From Verrucomicrobiota bacterium (GTDB lineage Bacteria > Verrucomicrobiota > Verrucomicrobiia > CAIQCK01), in the NCBI GenBank assembly GCA_026397915.1, contig JAPLTX010000061.1, positions 6,435 through 70,434 on the forward strand: DNA of 64,000 nt, in the 5' to 3' direction. The translations under genes were made by a program, and so were the position numbers. The notes beneath the pieces are model-generated. The model searched no databases and was not told the DNA's origin. It saw nothing but the letters and a program-made list of their open reading frames with translations. Numbering within the stretch: position 1 is the stretch's first letter; each line of letters begins with the position of its first letter. This document shows positions 17,308-26,212 of this stretch, in pieces.

Positions 17308-17861
17308 TCGCTGCTTGGAAAACCGTTTGCGTCTTCAACAGCAGCACGTTTCGCGACATGCAGACGAATCGGGACCATCTGGTGAAGATGACTTTGGGGT
17401 GATTGCAGTAATGCTGTGGGGCAGCGGCGACTGGGATGCCAAAGTCGGTCAGCAACTCAATCACCATCATTACCAACGGTCGGACGCGACGGGCTGATCG
17501 AGAACTAGTTTGGCCAAACTCAGCGCATGGAGCTTCAGCCAGACGTGTAGCGATCCCTTTCTTGCCCCTATGATTTTGGCCATTTCCTACGAGATAATTT
17601 CTGAGCAACATAAACGGTTTTCATCTCGCATCCACTCTTTGCAGGCGTATGATCGGCCGCGCTTCGAGGAGAGCCATGACAACACGCATGGGACACGCAG
17701 GGATGGGAAGCCACCGTCATAGTGGCTCGGGACAGCCGCTGCAATGCCACGATGGGCGAAGGGCCGACCTAAACAACCCCGCACCAACCGAAAGAATCTG
17801 CCACAAGAAGAATCATGACAGGAAACAAGAAGACGCAAGTCATTCAATCAGAGAAGGGCTG
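17308..17861. other. Intergenic region of about 550 bp without a supported gene
   Basis: Short frames exist on both strands (for example a 33-codon ATG frame at 17304 overlapping the phosphatase stop), but none has a ribosome site and family resemblance together. The frame of the PEP-CTERM gene is open back to 17649, but the residues before 17862 are not signal-peptide-like and are probably untranslated. I see no RNA gene or repeat. Confidence 0.4.
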
Positions 17862-18869
17862 TTGTCGAAGTTTGCCGGCAGGGCGTCTCTTGTCATCGCA
17901 ATTCTTGCTTTGTCTTTTGCATTTGTGGATCGCGTGGAGGCCGGGAACTATTCGGTAACCGATGCGACTGGATCAGGTGGGGCGCTGGAACACAGGTTCA
18001 TGTATGATGCTTCAGGGCAGCATTTCATGACACTGATAGAGGACAATGGAGCCATCGCTCTCCGACCTCATCCAGGAACAGACCATAATGGTTGGGGGTC
18101 AACTCTATACCTGGAGCCGTTTCTCCCGGGAGCCGTTCTTGGACATACAACCGTGGATTCGGTTGTCGCGGGAGCAAATGATATTGAAGTGATCGCTCAT
18201 GGGGCGGTCTCAAGAGGCAGTTCTTCAACCTATGGAAACTGGAGTTCTGATATACGTTATCTTTTCAATCCCACAACACGCAGGGCCTCCGGCACGGGGA
18301 CCTATTCAATAACCCTCGACGGACCGATAGATGCCTCAACAGGAGATCTCAATCTCTTTAAGATTGCGTCAAACTATTTGGACAATGTTCCTCGTCTTTC
18401 AGGAGGGACAGGCGACACAGGCGACATGAAGGATGCCATTGCCCAAGGCGACACATTCTTATTCACCTGGATTCCGCCAAACCAGCCAGGGTTCTTCCCC
18501 TCGGATACGACAGACACCCTGTCTATAAACGTGGAAGGGCAATTCAATGACGTTGACACAGCAGCCCAAGGCTATTCTCCAATCGCTGCCGCCTATAAAC
18601 CAAGTCTTGAAGTTTCTCTGTCTGGAGCGGGAAGCCAGATGACGTTTGGCGCGTTCTATGACACAGCCCAGTCGCAATACTTCTGGGCAGACAATGTCGG
18701 CATCACTCCCCTGATCCGCCAAGGCACACCAGGAACCTCTTTTAACTTCACTGTTGCCTTTGGCTCTTCCGATACCCAACCAACCCCAGAGCCGGCAACG
18801 GGCGCCCTTCTGATTGTTGGTGGCATGTTTCTTCTAGCCCGCAGAAGGAAATCGAAAGTGAGATTGTAA
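17862..18869 (+). CDS. PEP-CTERM sorted exported protein
   Basis: From TTG 17862, four bases after GAGAAGGG, the protein has 335 residues; the frame is open further upstream and the start is uncertain. It begins with a signal peptide (LVIAILALSFAFVDRVEA). The mature part is Gly/Ser/Thr-rich, beta-type and unrecognised, with a choice-of-anchor feel (NYSVTDATGSGGALEHRFMY). The C-terminus is a textbook PEP-CTERM anchor: PTPEPATG, a hydrophobic helix (ALLIVGGMFLLA) and RRRKS. Such proteins are processed by an exosortase and displayed or secreted with exopolysaccharide. Its composition is more AT-rich than its neighbours, suggesting a separate history. Confidence 0.88.
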   Translation: MSKFAGRASLVIAILALSFAFVDRVEAGNYSVTDATGSGGALEHRFMYDASGQHFMTLIEDNGAIALRPHPGTDHNGWGSTLYLEPFLPGAVLGHTTVDSVVAGANDIEVIAHGAVSRGSSSTYGNWSSDIRYLFNPTTRRASGTGTYSITLDGPIDASTGDLNLFKIASNYLDNVPRLSGGTGDTGDMKDAIAQGDTFLFTWIPPNQPGFFPSDTTDTLSINVEGQFNDVDTAAQGYSPIAAAYKPSLEVSLSGAGSQMTFGAFYDTAQSQYFWADNVGITPLIRQGTPGTSFNFTVAFGSSDTQPTPEPATGALLIVGGMFLLARRRKSKVRL

Positions 18870-18957
18870 TTCAGACAGATTTCCTGCCAAGAACTTGCAA
18901 CACCCACATCGTGACTCACCTCATTGCAAAGGAGCATACAGAACAGGAAGTAAAACG

Positions 18958-21900
18958 ATGACCAAAGTGTTTATCTCCTACGCCCGCGGCGATGACGGCG
19001 AACCGTATGACCCGCCCACGTCCTTCGTCACCCGGCTCTACCGCGACCTCACCGCCGCTGGCTTCGATGTCTGGTTCGACCGCGTCTCCATGCCTTGTCG
19101 GCAGCTCGCCTTCCACCAAGAGATCGCCGATGCCATCCGGGCGCGGGACAGGCTGGTGCTGGTGGTCGGGCCGAAGGCGGCGCTTTCCGATTATGTCCGG
19201 CAGGAATGGCGCTGGGCGCTCGAACTCGACAAGCCCGTCATCCCCATTCTCCGTCAGGGCGACATCTCGCACCTGCCCGGTGAACTGAGCCTGCTCCACT
19301 GCGACGACTTCCGCGACGACGCCCAATACCCCGCCCAGTTCGCCAAGCTCATCGAGAACCTCCGCCGCCCCGCGCCGCCTCTGGGCGCGCTCTACGGCGT
19401 GCCGAACCTGCCGCCGTATTTCCTCGGCCGGCCCGAACTCCTTCGCCGCGTCAAGGACGCCCTGCTGGTGGATCTGCAAAAGCCCGTCGTCATCAGCGGG
19501 GCCGCCTCGCGCGTCGGCATGCAGGGCATGGGCGGCATCGGCAAGTCCGTGCTCGCCGCCGCCATCGCGCGCGACCCCGAGGTCCGCCGCTCCTATCCCG
19601 ACGGCATCATCTGGGTCGCCGTGGGCCATCAGCCCGACCGCGTCAGGCTCCAGCGCGACGTGGCCCGGCACCTGGGCAGTCAGGAGCCGTTCCAGACCGA
19701 AGTGCAGGGACAGGGCGTGCTCCGGCAACTGCTTGCCCAGAAGGCCGTCCTGCTCGTCCTCGATGATGTCTGGCAGGCCGCCGACGCTCAAGCCTTCGAC
19801 GTGCTTGGCCCGCGCTGCCGGGCGCTGGTCACCACCCGCGACGCGGGCATCCTGCACACCTTGGGTGGCCAGAGCGTGCCCGTGTCGCTCTTCACCGAGA
19901 CCGAGGCCCTGCAACTGCTCGCCGACGCCGTGGGGGCAAAGCGCAGTGGATCCCGTGGAAATTCCTTATCCGCGCGCTTCATGCAACTGTTCACCGACAC
20001 CGTGGGCATGGAGCGCGTTGCGTTGCCGCGCGAGGCGCATGAAGTCGTCAAGGAATGCGGCTGCCTGCCGCTGGCCGTGGCGCTCTGCGGCGGCATGGCG
20101 AAAGCCGGGCATTCCTGGCAGGACATCGTCGGAGCGCTGCGCGAAACGGACCTGGAGTGGGCGGAGAACCGCGAGGGAGCCAACGAACAGCATCGCACCA
20201 TCTGGAACGCGATGAAGGCCAGCTACGACGCGTTGCCCGACAACGAGAAGCCGCGCTTTGCCGAACTCGCCGTCTTCGCCACCGAGCGCACGGTGCCCGA
20301 AGCCGCCGTGCATACGCTCTGGAAACACACCGGTCAGTTGACCGACCGCAACTGCTCCAAGCTGCTCATCAACCTCACCGAGCGCTCCCTCATCCAGCTC
20401 GACCAGAAAGCCGCCCAGCCCGGCGAACCCGTCGAGCGCCGCTTCCGTCTGCACGATCTCGTTTATGACTTCGCCAAACGACTTGCTAGCGAACCCAAAG
20501 TGCTGCACCAGACCCTGCTCGGTGCCTATCGAACTCAGTGTTCCGACGGCTGGCATACTGGACCGAACGACGACTACTTTTTACAAAACCTTGTTGGCCA
20601 TCTTATCGCAGCAGAGCAGACCGATGACTTGTTGGAGTTACATCTTGACCTGCGTTGGCTGGAGGCTAAGAACATCGCAGGACTAACTTTTGACCTCCCA
20701 CTAGACTTTGCTCGGACAATGAAAGTGCTGTCGGTTGGACAGAAGGAACGACACTTATTAGGATTCTTAAACGAGGCGATTCGTCGCGACATCCACTTTA
20801 TAGAGAGGCATGCGAATGATTATCCACAAGCGTTGTTTCAATGTTTGTGGAACACATGCTGGTGGTATGATTGTTTGGAAACGGCCAACCACTATGAGAC
20901 AGGCAAGGTGCCAGGGGCTGAAGCACAACTTGGGCTGAGTGCGCTGTTGGAATGCTGGCGAAAACAGAAAGAACAGAGGATGGTTGGTTTTGTTTGGGTG
21001 CGGTCGCTACGCCCGCCAACTCTGCAATTGGGAACAGCACAAGAGGCGGTATTTCGAACGGGAAGAGGATATGCGACATCTGTCTGTTTTTCACCGGACA
21101 GCACATGTCTTGCAAGTGGCATTTCCTCGGCGATATGTGTGTGGGATATTGCCAGTGGCCAAGAATTATACCGGTTAGAGGGGCATGAAGGACCCGTTAC
21201 GGCTGTTAGTTGGTTGGGGGACGGTTTTCGGATCGCTAGCGGATCCGACGATGGCACGGTCAGAATCTGGGATGTTACTCGCAAATGTAGTATTGCGATA
21301 TTTCGCGGCCATTCTGCCGGAATTGGAAGCATAGCCTTATCCCGTGACTGGAGTCGTCTGGTCAGTTGTTCATATGACAATACAGTGCGGGTGTGGGACG
21401 TAGCCACTGGACGCCCGTTGAAAGTGTTTTCAGTCCAAACGCGTGATGTTTGGGAGAAATCGACAATTTCTCCGGGATGTGTGGCACTATCTCCGAAGGG
21501 GGAACGTATTATTTTTGGCACTGGTTCAGGCAGCTTATGTGTGCTGGACGCAGAGACTGGTAGGGAATTGTGTAGATTTCGAGGGTCCGGGTGCGAGGTA
21601 AGTGGTGTTGCGTTTTCGGACGATGGCAAACGCATTATCAGTGCTTCATATGATGCTACGCTGAGGATTTGGGACGCCATCACTGAGCGAGAGGAGGCGG
21701 TCTGGCGCGGACATGAAGCAAAGGTTACGTGTATGAGCTGTTCGGCTGACGGAGATCGTATCGTGAGCGGCTCATTCGACGGCACGGTGCGCGTGTGGGA
21801 GGCACTTACCGGAAAAGAACTAACTGTATTTAAGGGGCATGAATTTGGAATAACAGCCGTTTGCTATTCACCTAATGGGTTGTGGATTGCTAGCGGGTCG

Positions 21901-22434
21901 GGCGATGAGACAATACGATTGTGGAATGCGCTGGGTGGAGAGAGACCTGTGGTGATACGCGAGCATCAAGGATATGTTAGAAGCATCAATTTTTCCCCAG
22001 ATGGTCGTCGAATTGTAAGTGGAGCTTACGACAAGACGGTTCGCATATGGGATGGAGAAAGTGGTGTAGGTGTAGCCGTGTTGGACGGACATAAAGACGG
22101 GGTGTTGGACGTGCGTTGGTCGTCGGATGGGAAACGAATTCTCAGCAGATCGCAGGACAAGACTCAGCGCATATGGGATGCTGATAATGGCCAGTGTTTG
22201 GAAGTGACTGCAATTACAGACGCGACTCCACCTGAAATTGATGACCAACCACAGTCTCCATTCCGAGTTCAAAACTGCAGACAAGAAACTGTAATCTTGA
22301 TGGCAGCAACTCGCCAACCCATTGCTTGGTTTCCAGCAGAACTGAATCCTATATCAACCCATTTGTCTGGCCGTAGATGGGCCGGTGCCAGCCGAAAACA
22401 CGTTTACATCATAACTATTGAAAGGACGATTTGA
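18958..22434 (+). CDS. TIR-NB-ARC-WD40 STAND protein
   Basis: This is a 1158-residue protein from ATG 18958 (AGGAAG seven bases upstream). A TIR domain spans residues 1-140 (KVFISYARGDD, FDVWFDRVSMP, DYVRQEWRWAL with the putative catalytic Glu). NB-ARC follows: GMQGMGGIGKSVLAAAIA near 190, AVLLVLDDVW near 260, ALVTTRDAGIL, CGCLPLAVALCGGM, and a winged-helix region ending FRLHDLVYDFAK. A linker near residue 609 (RRDIHFIERHANDYPQ, CLWNTCWWYDC) and nine WD40 blades complete it. The expected role is ligand sensing by the propeller, oligomerisation by NB-ARC and NAD cleavage by TIR, as in abortive-infection STAND proteins. DNA composition changes sharply near 20520, the 3' part being AT-richer. 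The stop overlaps the next start. Confidence 0.93.
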   Translation: MTKVFISYARGDDGEPYDPPTSFVTRLYRDLTAAGFDVWFDRVSMPCRQLAFHQEIADAIRARDRLVLVVGPKAALSDYVRQEWRWALELDKPVIPILRQGDISHLPGELSLLHCDDFRDDAQYPAQFAKLIENLRRPAPPLGALYGVPNLPPYFLGRPELLRRVKDALLVDLQKPVVISGAASRVGMQGMGGIGKSVLAAAIARDPEVRRSYPDGIIWVAVGHQPDRVRLQRDVARHLGSQEPFQTEVQGQGVLRQLLAQKAVLLVLDDVWQAADAQAFDVLGPRCRALVTTRDAGILHTLGGQSVPVSLFTETEALQLLADAVGAKRSGSRGNSLSARFMQLFTDTVGMERVALPREAHEVVKECGCLPLAVALCGGMAKAGHSWQDIVGALRETDLEWAENREGANEQHRTIWNAMKASYDALPDNEKPRFAELAVFATERTVPEAAVHTLWKHTGQLTDRNCSKLLINLTERSLIQLDQKAAQPGEPVERRFRLHDLVYDFAKRLASEPKVLHQTLLGAYRTQCSDGWHTGPNDDYFLQNLVGHLIAAEQTDDLLELHLDLRWLEAKNIAGLTFDLPLDFARTMKVLSVGQKERHLLGFLNEAIRRDIHFIERHANDYPQALFQCLWNTCWWYDCLETANHYETGKVPGAEAQLGLSALLECWRKQKEQRMVGFVWVRSLRPPTLQLGTAQEAVFRTGRGYATSVCFSPDSTCLASGISSAICVWDIASGQELYRLEGHEGPVTAVSWLGDGFRIASGSDDGTVRIWDVTRKCSIAIFRGHSAGIGSIALSRDWSRLVSCSYDNTVRVWDVATGRPLKVFSVQTRDVWEKSTISPGCVALSPKGERIIFGTGSGSLCVLDAETGRELCRFRGSGCEVSGVAFSDDGKRIISASYDATLRIWDAITEREEAVWRGHEAKVTCMSCSADGDRIVSGSFDGTVRVWEALTGKELTVFKGHEFGITAVCYSPNGLWIASGSGDETIRLWNALGGERPVVIREHQGYVRSINFSPDGRRIVSGAYDKTVRIWDGESGVGVAVLDGHKDGVLDVRWSSDGKRILSRSQDKTQRIWDADNGQCLEVTAITDATPPEIDDQPQSPFRVQNCRQETVILMAATRQPIAWFPAELNPISTHLSGRRWAGASRKHVYIITIERTI

Positions 22435-23354
22435 TTGTTGTCATGGGTTTACTCCACACGAAAGGAACCTCCATTGCTGCTCAGAATAGTGAACCACTTG
22501 CCCACCATCTTGTGAACATAGCCAAAGCGTTTCACTTCATTTCTTGGTTACTCTCTTCTCCAACTGAGCGTCGCCAGAAACTCCGCTCGACGCCGTTTCC
22601 CACGGAATGGCGGGGCATCCTGCACCGACGTTTTCCATTGCTGGCCTGTCTGCCTCCCGCGGACCAGCGGGAACTGGAAGGACACATCCAGGTGTTTCTG
22701 GCTGAGAAGCAGTTCGAGGGCTGCGACGGCTTGGTCATCACGGACGAAATCCGCGTGGTCATCGCGGCGCAAGCCTGCCTGCTGCTGCTGCATCGGGACA
22801 CCGACTACTACCCCGATCTGCAATCCATCCTGGTATATCCAAGCACCTACTTCTCGCGCGTCACGGAAGAGGACGAGAAGGACTCGCGCGGTTTCGCCGG
22901 CCAGTCCTGGCAGCGCGGCCCGCTCATCCTCGCTTGGGATGCCGTGCAAGGCGGCGTATCCGACAGATCGGATGGGCACAATGTGGTGTTTCATGAATTC
23001 GCCCACCGGTTGGATAACGAAGACGACCGGATAGACGGCGCACCGGTGCTGGAGCCGAATGGTGCCCCGCTGGAACGCCTGAGCCGATACCGGTCTTGGG
23101 CGAGGATTCTGTCCAAGGAATACGAGCAGCTTCAGCGTGCCAGCATGGAGGGGCAGCCATCCGTGCTGGACGAGTATGGGGCGACCGATCCAGCCGAGTT
23201 CTTTGCAGTGGCAACGGAGTGTTTCTTTGAGAAGCCTCGTCAACTGCGCCAGAAACACCGGCAACTCTACGACGAACTGAAAGGTTTCTATCAGCAAGAC
23301 CCCGCTGAGTGGTGTTTGCAGGCTCTATCCACTCCTCCTGGGTCGGGCCAATAA
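22431..23354 (+). CDS. MtfA-like zinc metallopeptidase (M90 type)
   Basis: This is a 307-residue protein. The start is TTG 22431, overlapping the TGA of the STAND gene and four bases after AAAGGA; ATG 22443 is the alternative. It carries the M90 zinc motif VVFHEFAHRLD near residue 185 and the family segments ILVYPSTYF and GQSWQRGPLILAWD, with a downstream Glu in DPAEFFAVATECFF. MtfA in E. coli is a cytosolic peptidase that binds the regulator Mlc. Coupling to a TIR-NB-ARC-WD40 gene is unusual and suggests a second effector or a processing enzyme for that sensor; this is inference. It lacks a signal peptide. Confidence 0.88.
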   Translation: MIVVMGLLHTKGTSIAAQNSEPLAHHLVNIAKAFHFISWLLSSPTERRQKLRSTPFPTEWRGILHRRFPLLACLPPADQRELEGHIQVFLAEKQFEGCDGLVITDEIRVVIAAQACLLLLHRDTDYYPDLQSILVYPSTYFSRVTEEDEKDSRGFAGQSWQRGPLILAWDAVQGGVSDRSDGHNVVFHEFAHRLDNEDDRIDGAPVLEPNGAPLERLSRYRSWARILSKEYEQLQRASMEGQPSVLDEYGATDPAEFFAVATECFFEKPRQLRQKHRQLYDELKGFYQQDPAEWCLQALSTPPGSGQ

Positions 23355-23664
23355 ATGGTCGGATCGCCCCTGTGAGTTTGTCTCGATTTGCTGGACAGGA
23401 CTGGCAAGGCTTTCGCAGTCGAACGAAGAGGATGTCCAAAGGAGTGGATTGTGGCATGCCGGTTCAACAAGCTGCTGGTGTTGGATATTGAAAACCGTAA
23501 GCCTCATCATTTCGCAACGTTATCGTGAGTTTTTCAGCCTGACGCGCGGCACCGCCGCAACCGCCGCAATCGCCGCAACAAGGATGTATGCGGCAGAATG
23601 GCATTGAACGGTTTGCTCGTTCGGCAGTATCGTGTCGTCCGGCTTCAACCAAAGGAACAGGCGC
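23355..23664. other. Intergenic region without a supported gene
   Basis: This is about 310 bp with no convincing plus-strand frame. A minus-strand frame (23652-23464) encodes a Cys/Gly-rich peptide containing CCGDCGGCGG, produced by a ccgccgcaa triplet-rich stretch at 23548-23580. Without a ribosome site or partner genes I do not call it. The last 70 bp resemble the leader of the intact NUDIX gene at 2687. Confidence 0.4.
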
Positions 23665-23822
23665 ATGAGTGCGAAACCATTTCGTCTGGCGATGCGGGTG
23701 GTAATCCCTGATGAATAAGGGTTGCTGTCTGTTACGCGAACGGAACGTCTATGACGGACACCGACGCGATGAAACACTTACCGACACCAAGCGTGTCATC
23801 TTCGGTGAACTAGGAGACTAAA
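23665..23822 (+). pseudogene. Decayed copy of the NUDIX gene start
   Basis: ATG 23665 opens MSAKPFRLAMRVVIPDE and then stops, against MSEKPFRLAVRAVIRDE in the NUDIX protein at 2687. One base shift later the copy continues KGCCLLRER (intact gene: QGRCLLLRRS), after which similarity fades. The upstream 20 bases, including the ribosome site (caaaggaacaggcgc against caaggaacgggcgt), are also conserved. This is a partial, inactive duplicate of the NUDIX 5' end, placed before the sensor gene at 23823. Confidence 0.8.
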
Positions 23823-24923
23823 GTGAAAACATGCTTCTCAATCATGCCGTTTGGAAAAGACTTCAAAGATATCAGCGATGTCATTCAGGCTGCGGCCAAG
23901 GAATGCCGTTTGAAACATGTTCGCGGAGACATGAGCGACAGGGCCGGAAACATCATGTCCCAGATTCTGCGTGATATTCGCGGTGCCGCTGTTGTGGTCG
24001 CAGACATCTCCGGACACAACCCGAACGTGTTATACGAACTGGGAATCGCTCATCAGATTAAAGGTCCGGACCGGGTTGTTATCATTGCCCAAGAAGTGGA
24101 TGAGAAGAAAGCCTATGACCTGCATCAATACCGCCAGTTGGTTTACGAGCATAACACGGCTGGTTTGGCGAGATTACTCAAGGAATTGCCTGTTCGTTTA
24201 CGTAAAGCGCTGGAATCCAGCGCGGATGAGGAGTCTTGGAATGTCATCAGGGGGCGTTTGCCGCGCACGCGTTTGTTGGTGCGCGACTTGCAACGGCTTC
24301 TGGATCGCAAAGACTCGAAGGATTTGAGGCACATCACCATTCGCGTTGCGGCAGGGTTAAGCTCGATTGCCATCAGCGACAATGAGCCGAAGGATTCCAA
24401 ACTCGGAGACGAGTATTACAATGCGTTAATTGCCGAACGGAACGCCTTACGAAAGGTGCTATTGCGGGGCGCGCGTCTGAAAGCAGTCCTGAATCCTCCC
24501 CGCCGCTTCGCAGAGGCGATGCTACCCAAGCGGCTTTGCGCGCGTTACGAACGAATGATCGGCTTGCTTGAGGGGCGAAGCGACATCAGGCGAAGACCCA
24601 GAGAAGCAGCGGAAGACATCCGGGCGGTGAAGCAGTGCGAATTTGTCTTATCGCCAGTGCCTATGCCAAACGTGTTCATCATCGGAAATGAAGTGGCGTA
24701 TGAAGGGATGAAGCGCGGGGGCGCAGGAGGATTTGAAATGACCCACTGCGAAACAAGCGCCGAGGGTCTGCGCGAACTGATCGACCAGTTTGACCGGTTC
24801 TTCGAAGATAGCCGCTGCGAAATGGTGCGGGCGAAACCACCCGATGGCCAGATGGCGAATCAACTGCGCAGCTTTTATCAAGAAGCAAACTCTTGGGAAG
24901 ACGCCGGCAACCAAGGTGCTTAA
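23823..24923 (+). CDS. TIR-like/nucleoside-deoxyribosyltransferase-like sensor protein
   Basis: This is a 366-residue protein from GTG 23823, six bases after AGGAG. The N-terminal 125 residues have the pattern CFSIMPFGKDFKDI, IRGAAVVVADISGHNPNVLY and ELGIAHQI, typical of the nucleotide-binding Rossmann-like group that includes nucleoside 2-deoxyribosyltransferases and TIR-like domains. A helical, basic middle follows, and then a C-terminal domain (PMPNVFIIGNEVAYEGMK, LIDQFDRFF) that I do not recognise. Proteins with this N-terminus are frequent in bacterial defence neighbourhoods, where they bind or cleave nucleotides. It is preceded by a broken NUDIX start, so it may have replaced a NUDIX gene in a copy of the 2.7-kb cluster. 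Confidence 0.75.
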   Translation: MKTCFSIMPFGKDFKDISDVIQAAAKECRLKHVRGDMSDRAGNIMSQILRDIRGAAVVVADISGHNPNVLYELGIAHQIKGPDRVVIIAQEVDEKKAYDLHQYRQLVYEHNTAGLARLLKELPVRLRKALESSADEESWNVIRGRLPRTRLLVRDLQRLLDRKDSKDLRHITIRVAAGLSSIAISDNEPKDSKLGDEYYNALIAERNALRKVLLRGARLKAVLNPPRRFAEAMLPKRLCARYERMIGLLEGRSDIRRRPREAAEDIRAVKQCEFVLSPVPMPNVFIIGNEVAYEGMKRGGAGGFEMTHCETSAEGLRELIDQFDRFFEDSRCEMVRAKPPDGQMANQLRSFYQEANSWEDAGNQGA

Positions 24924-25032
24924 AGTCACCGGCTGGAAGATGAGGGAAGAGCGCGACCAATCCTTTGAGGGCGAAGCTGGATCGCAGACGCACTGAGCGA
25001 AAAGATGCAGCAAAAGAAGAAGGGGTTAAATC

Positions 25033-25548
25033 ATGCCATCGCCCATCGAGAACCGCCAACGGGCGCTTGACTGTTACCAGAACTGCAAATATGCCGAGGC
25101 GGAGAAGTTGTTACGGCCGTTTATCGCCGAGGGATATGAGTTGGCCGGCACGCATTGTCATCTGGCCCGCGTGTTGTTGATGATGGACCGCGAGCCGGAA
25201 GCGCGACAGGAGGTCGCGCAGGCGTGGGAACATCGAAACAATAGTCCATCCTACGTCATCCCGCGGATTCTCTTCTTCCAGGTTCTTTTTGCATTACTGG
25301 ATGAGGCCAAAACCGCTGCCGCAGCTCCGCCCGCCGTCAGCCCGTCGGCAGCCAAGCCGCCACGTCCCGCCAGCGCGGACCTGCTGGAGCGGCTGCGGGA
25401 TGAACTGGTGGAAAAGAAATCCTACGCCGAATGGACGCTCCGGCCATTGCTCCACCACGTCCGGCCCCGACTGAATGAAGAAGACTTCGAGTTGATCTGC
25501 GCCCTCGCCGTGGAAATCAACGGTCCAGGCTGCGGTGTGCCTTTTTGA
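25033..25548 (+). CDS. Small helical protein sharing a domain with the first TPR gene
   Basis: This is a 171-residue protein from ATG 25033 after GAAGAAGGGG. The whole length aligns with the C-terminal region of the TPR protein ending at 1050: AEKLLRPFIAEGYELAGTHC with AEQLLRQLLEEGFEVPGTCC, then HLAR, AWE(H/R)R, YV(I/V)PRIL, EWTL/EWTM and ALAVEI/ALVAAL. A Pro/Ala-rich insert (residues 95-117) is unique to this copy. The domain looks like tandem helical hairpins. The function is unknown; its recurrence at two signalling clusters suggests an adaptor. It ends 26 bp from the convergent minus-strand gene. Confidence 0.82.
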   Translation: MPSPIENRQRALDCYQNCKYAEAEKLLRPFIAEGYELAGTHCHLARVLLMMDREPEARQEVAQAWEHRNNSPSYVIPRILFFQVLFALLDEAKTAAAAPPAVSPSAAKPPRPASADLLERLRDELVEKKSYAEWTLRPLLHHVRPRLNEEDFELICALAVEINGPGCGVPF

Positions 25549-25574
25549 GACAACTGAACGAAGACGCTGCGACG

Positions 25575-26042
25575 TCAGACGCCGGCAAATCGCGAGATCG
25601 TCCCTAGAACGATCCGGATGGATGCTTTGGTCTGGGGTGTAAGGTTGCGATCAACAAGGTCATCCTGCTGAAGCTTCCAGATGAGTTCGTAGTTGAGGTC
25701 TTTGAAACGGATCTCAACCTGGCATTTGGCATCGTATCTGAGCCGAAGAGCAAGTTGGTCCAACTGTTTCGCCAGCCGCTCTTTTTCGGGTTCCGCCTTG
25801 GCTTGCCACTCCAACCTCTCAAGACGTGACATGAGTTCCAGTGCGCCGGCCTTGGCGGCGTCGTCAACAACCATCCTGGAAAGCTCAGCGAGAATCTCCC
25901 GCGGGGAGCTGTCAATGTCCACCTGTCCTCCCGGCAGAGACAGAACCAGATAGGCTTTCAAGTCCGGGTGTTTCTTTCGGATGAGGTCGAACCGCTGCTT
26001 GCCAGCGGCAACAGCGACGCGTAATTGACTGAGGTTTAACAT
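25575..26042 (-). CDS. Hypothetical helical protein, last gene of the minus-strand cluster
   Basis: This is a 155-residue protein from ATG at 26042. It begins MLNLSQLRVAVAAGKQRF, and the ankyrin protein upstream begins MLNLAQLQKAVAADPLF, so the two share an N-terminal tag-like segment. The rest is charged and helical (LELMSRLERLEWQAKAEPEK, LAKQLDQLALRLRYDAKCQV), probably a coiled coil, ending in a compact segment with RFKDLNYELIWKL. I do not recognise a family. It lies 170 bp after the HPr gene and may have its own promoter. Confidence 0.65.
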   Translation of the reverse strand: MLNLSQLRVAVAAGKQRFDLIRKKHPDLKAYLVLSLPGGQVDIDSSPREILAELSRMVVDDAAKAGALELMSRLERLEWQAKAEPEKERLAKQLDQLALRLRYDAKCQVEIRFKDLNYELIWKLQQDDLVDRNLTPQTKASIRIVLGTISRFAGV

Positions 26043-26212
26043 GCTTCGCGTTTCTAGATCATCGAGATCATTGTTTGGTCAGATACTGCGCGAAACAGGA
26101 CAACCACCGCTTCACGGCGGGCACTCCTGGATGGCAGCCGGGAACGAGGGCCAAACAACAACAGCGAGAGAATCTGGGTGCGCATATGGATCACAACTGA
26201 GATGGATCCTTG

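Noticed and set aside
17649..17861. Longer N-terminus of the PEP-CTERM protein from ATG 17649
   Set aside because: It would place about 70 polar residues ahead of the signal peptide, which would block export.
23464..23652. Cys/Gly-rich peptide frame (CCGDCGGCGG) suggestive of a small modified peptide
   Set aside because: It arises from ccgccgcaa triplet repeats, has no ribosome site and no peptide-modifying enzyme nearby.
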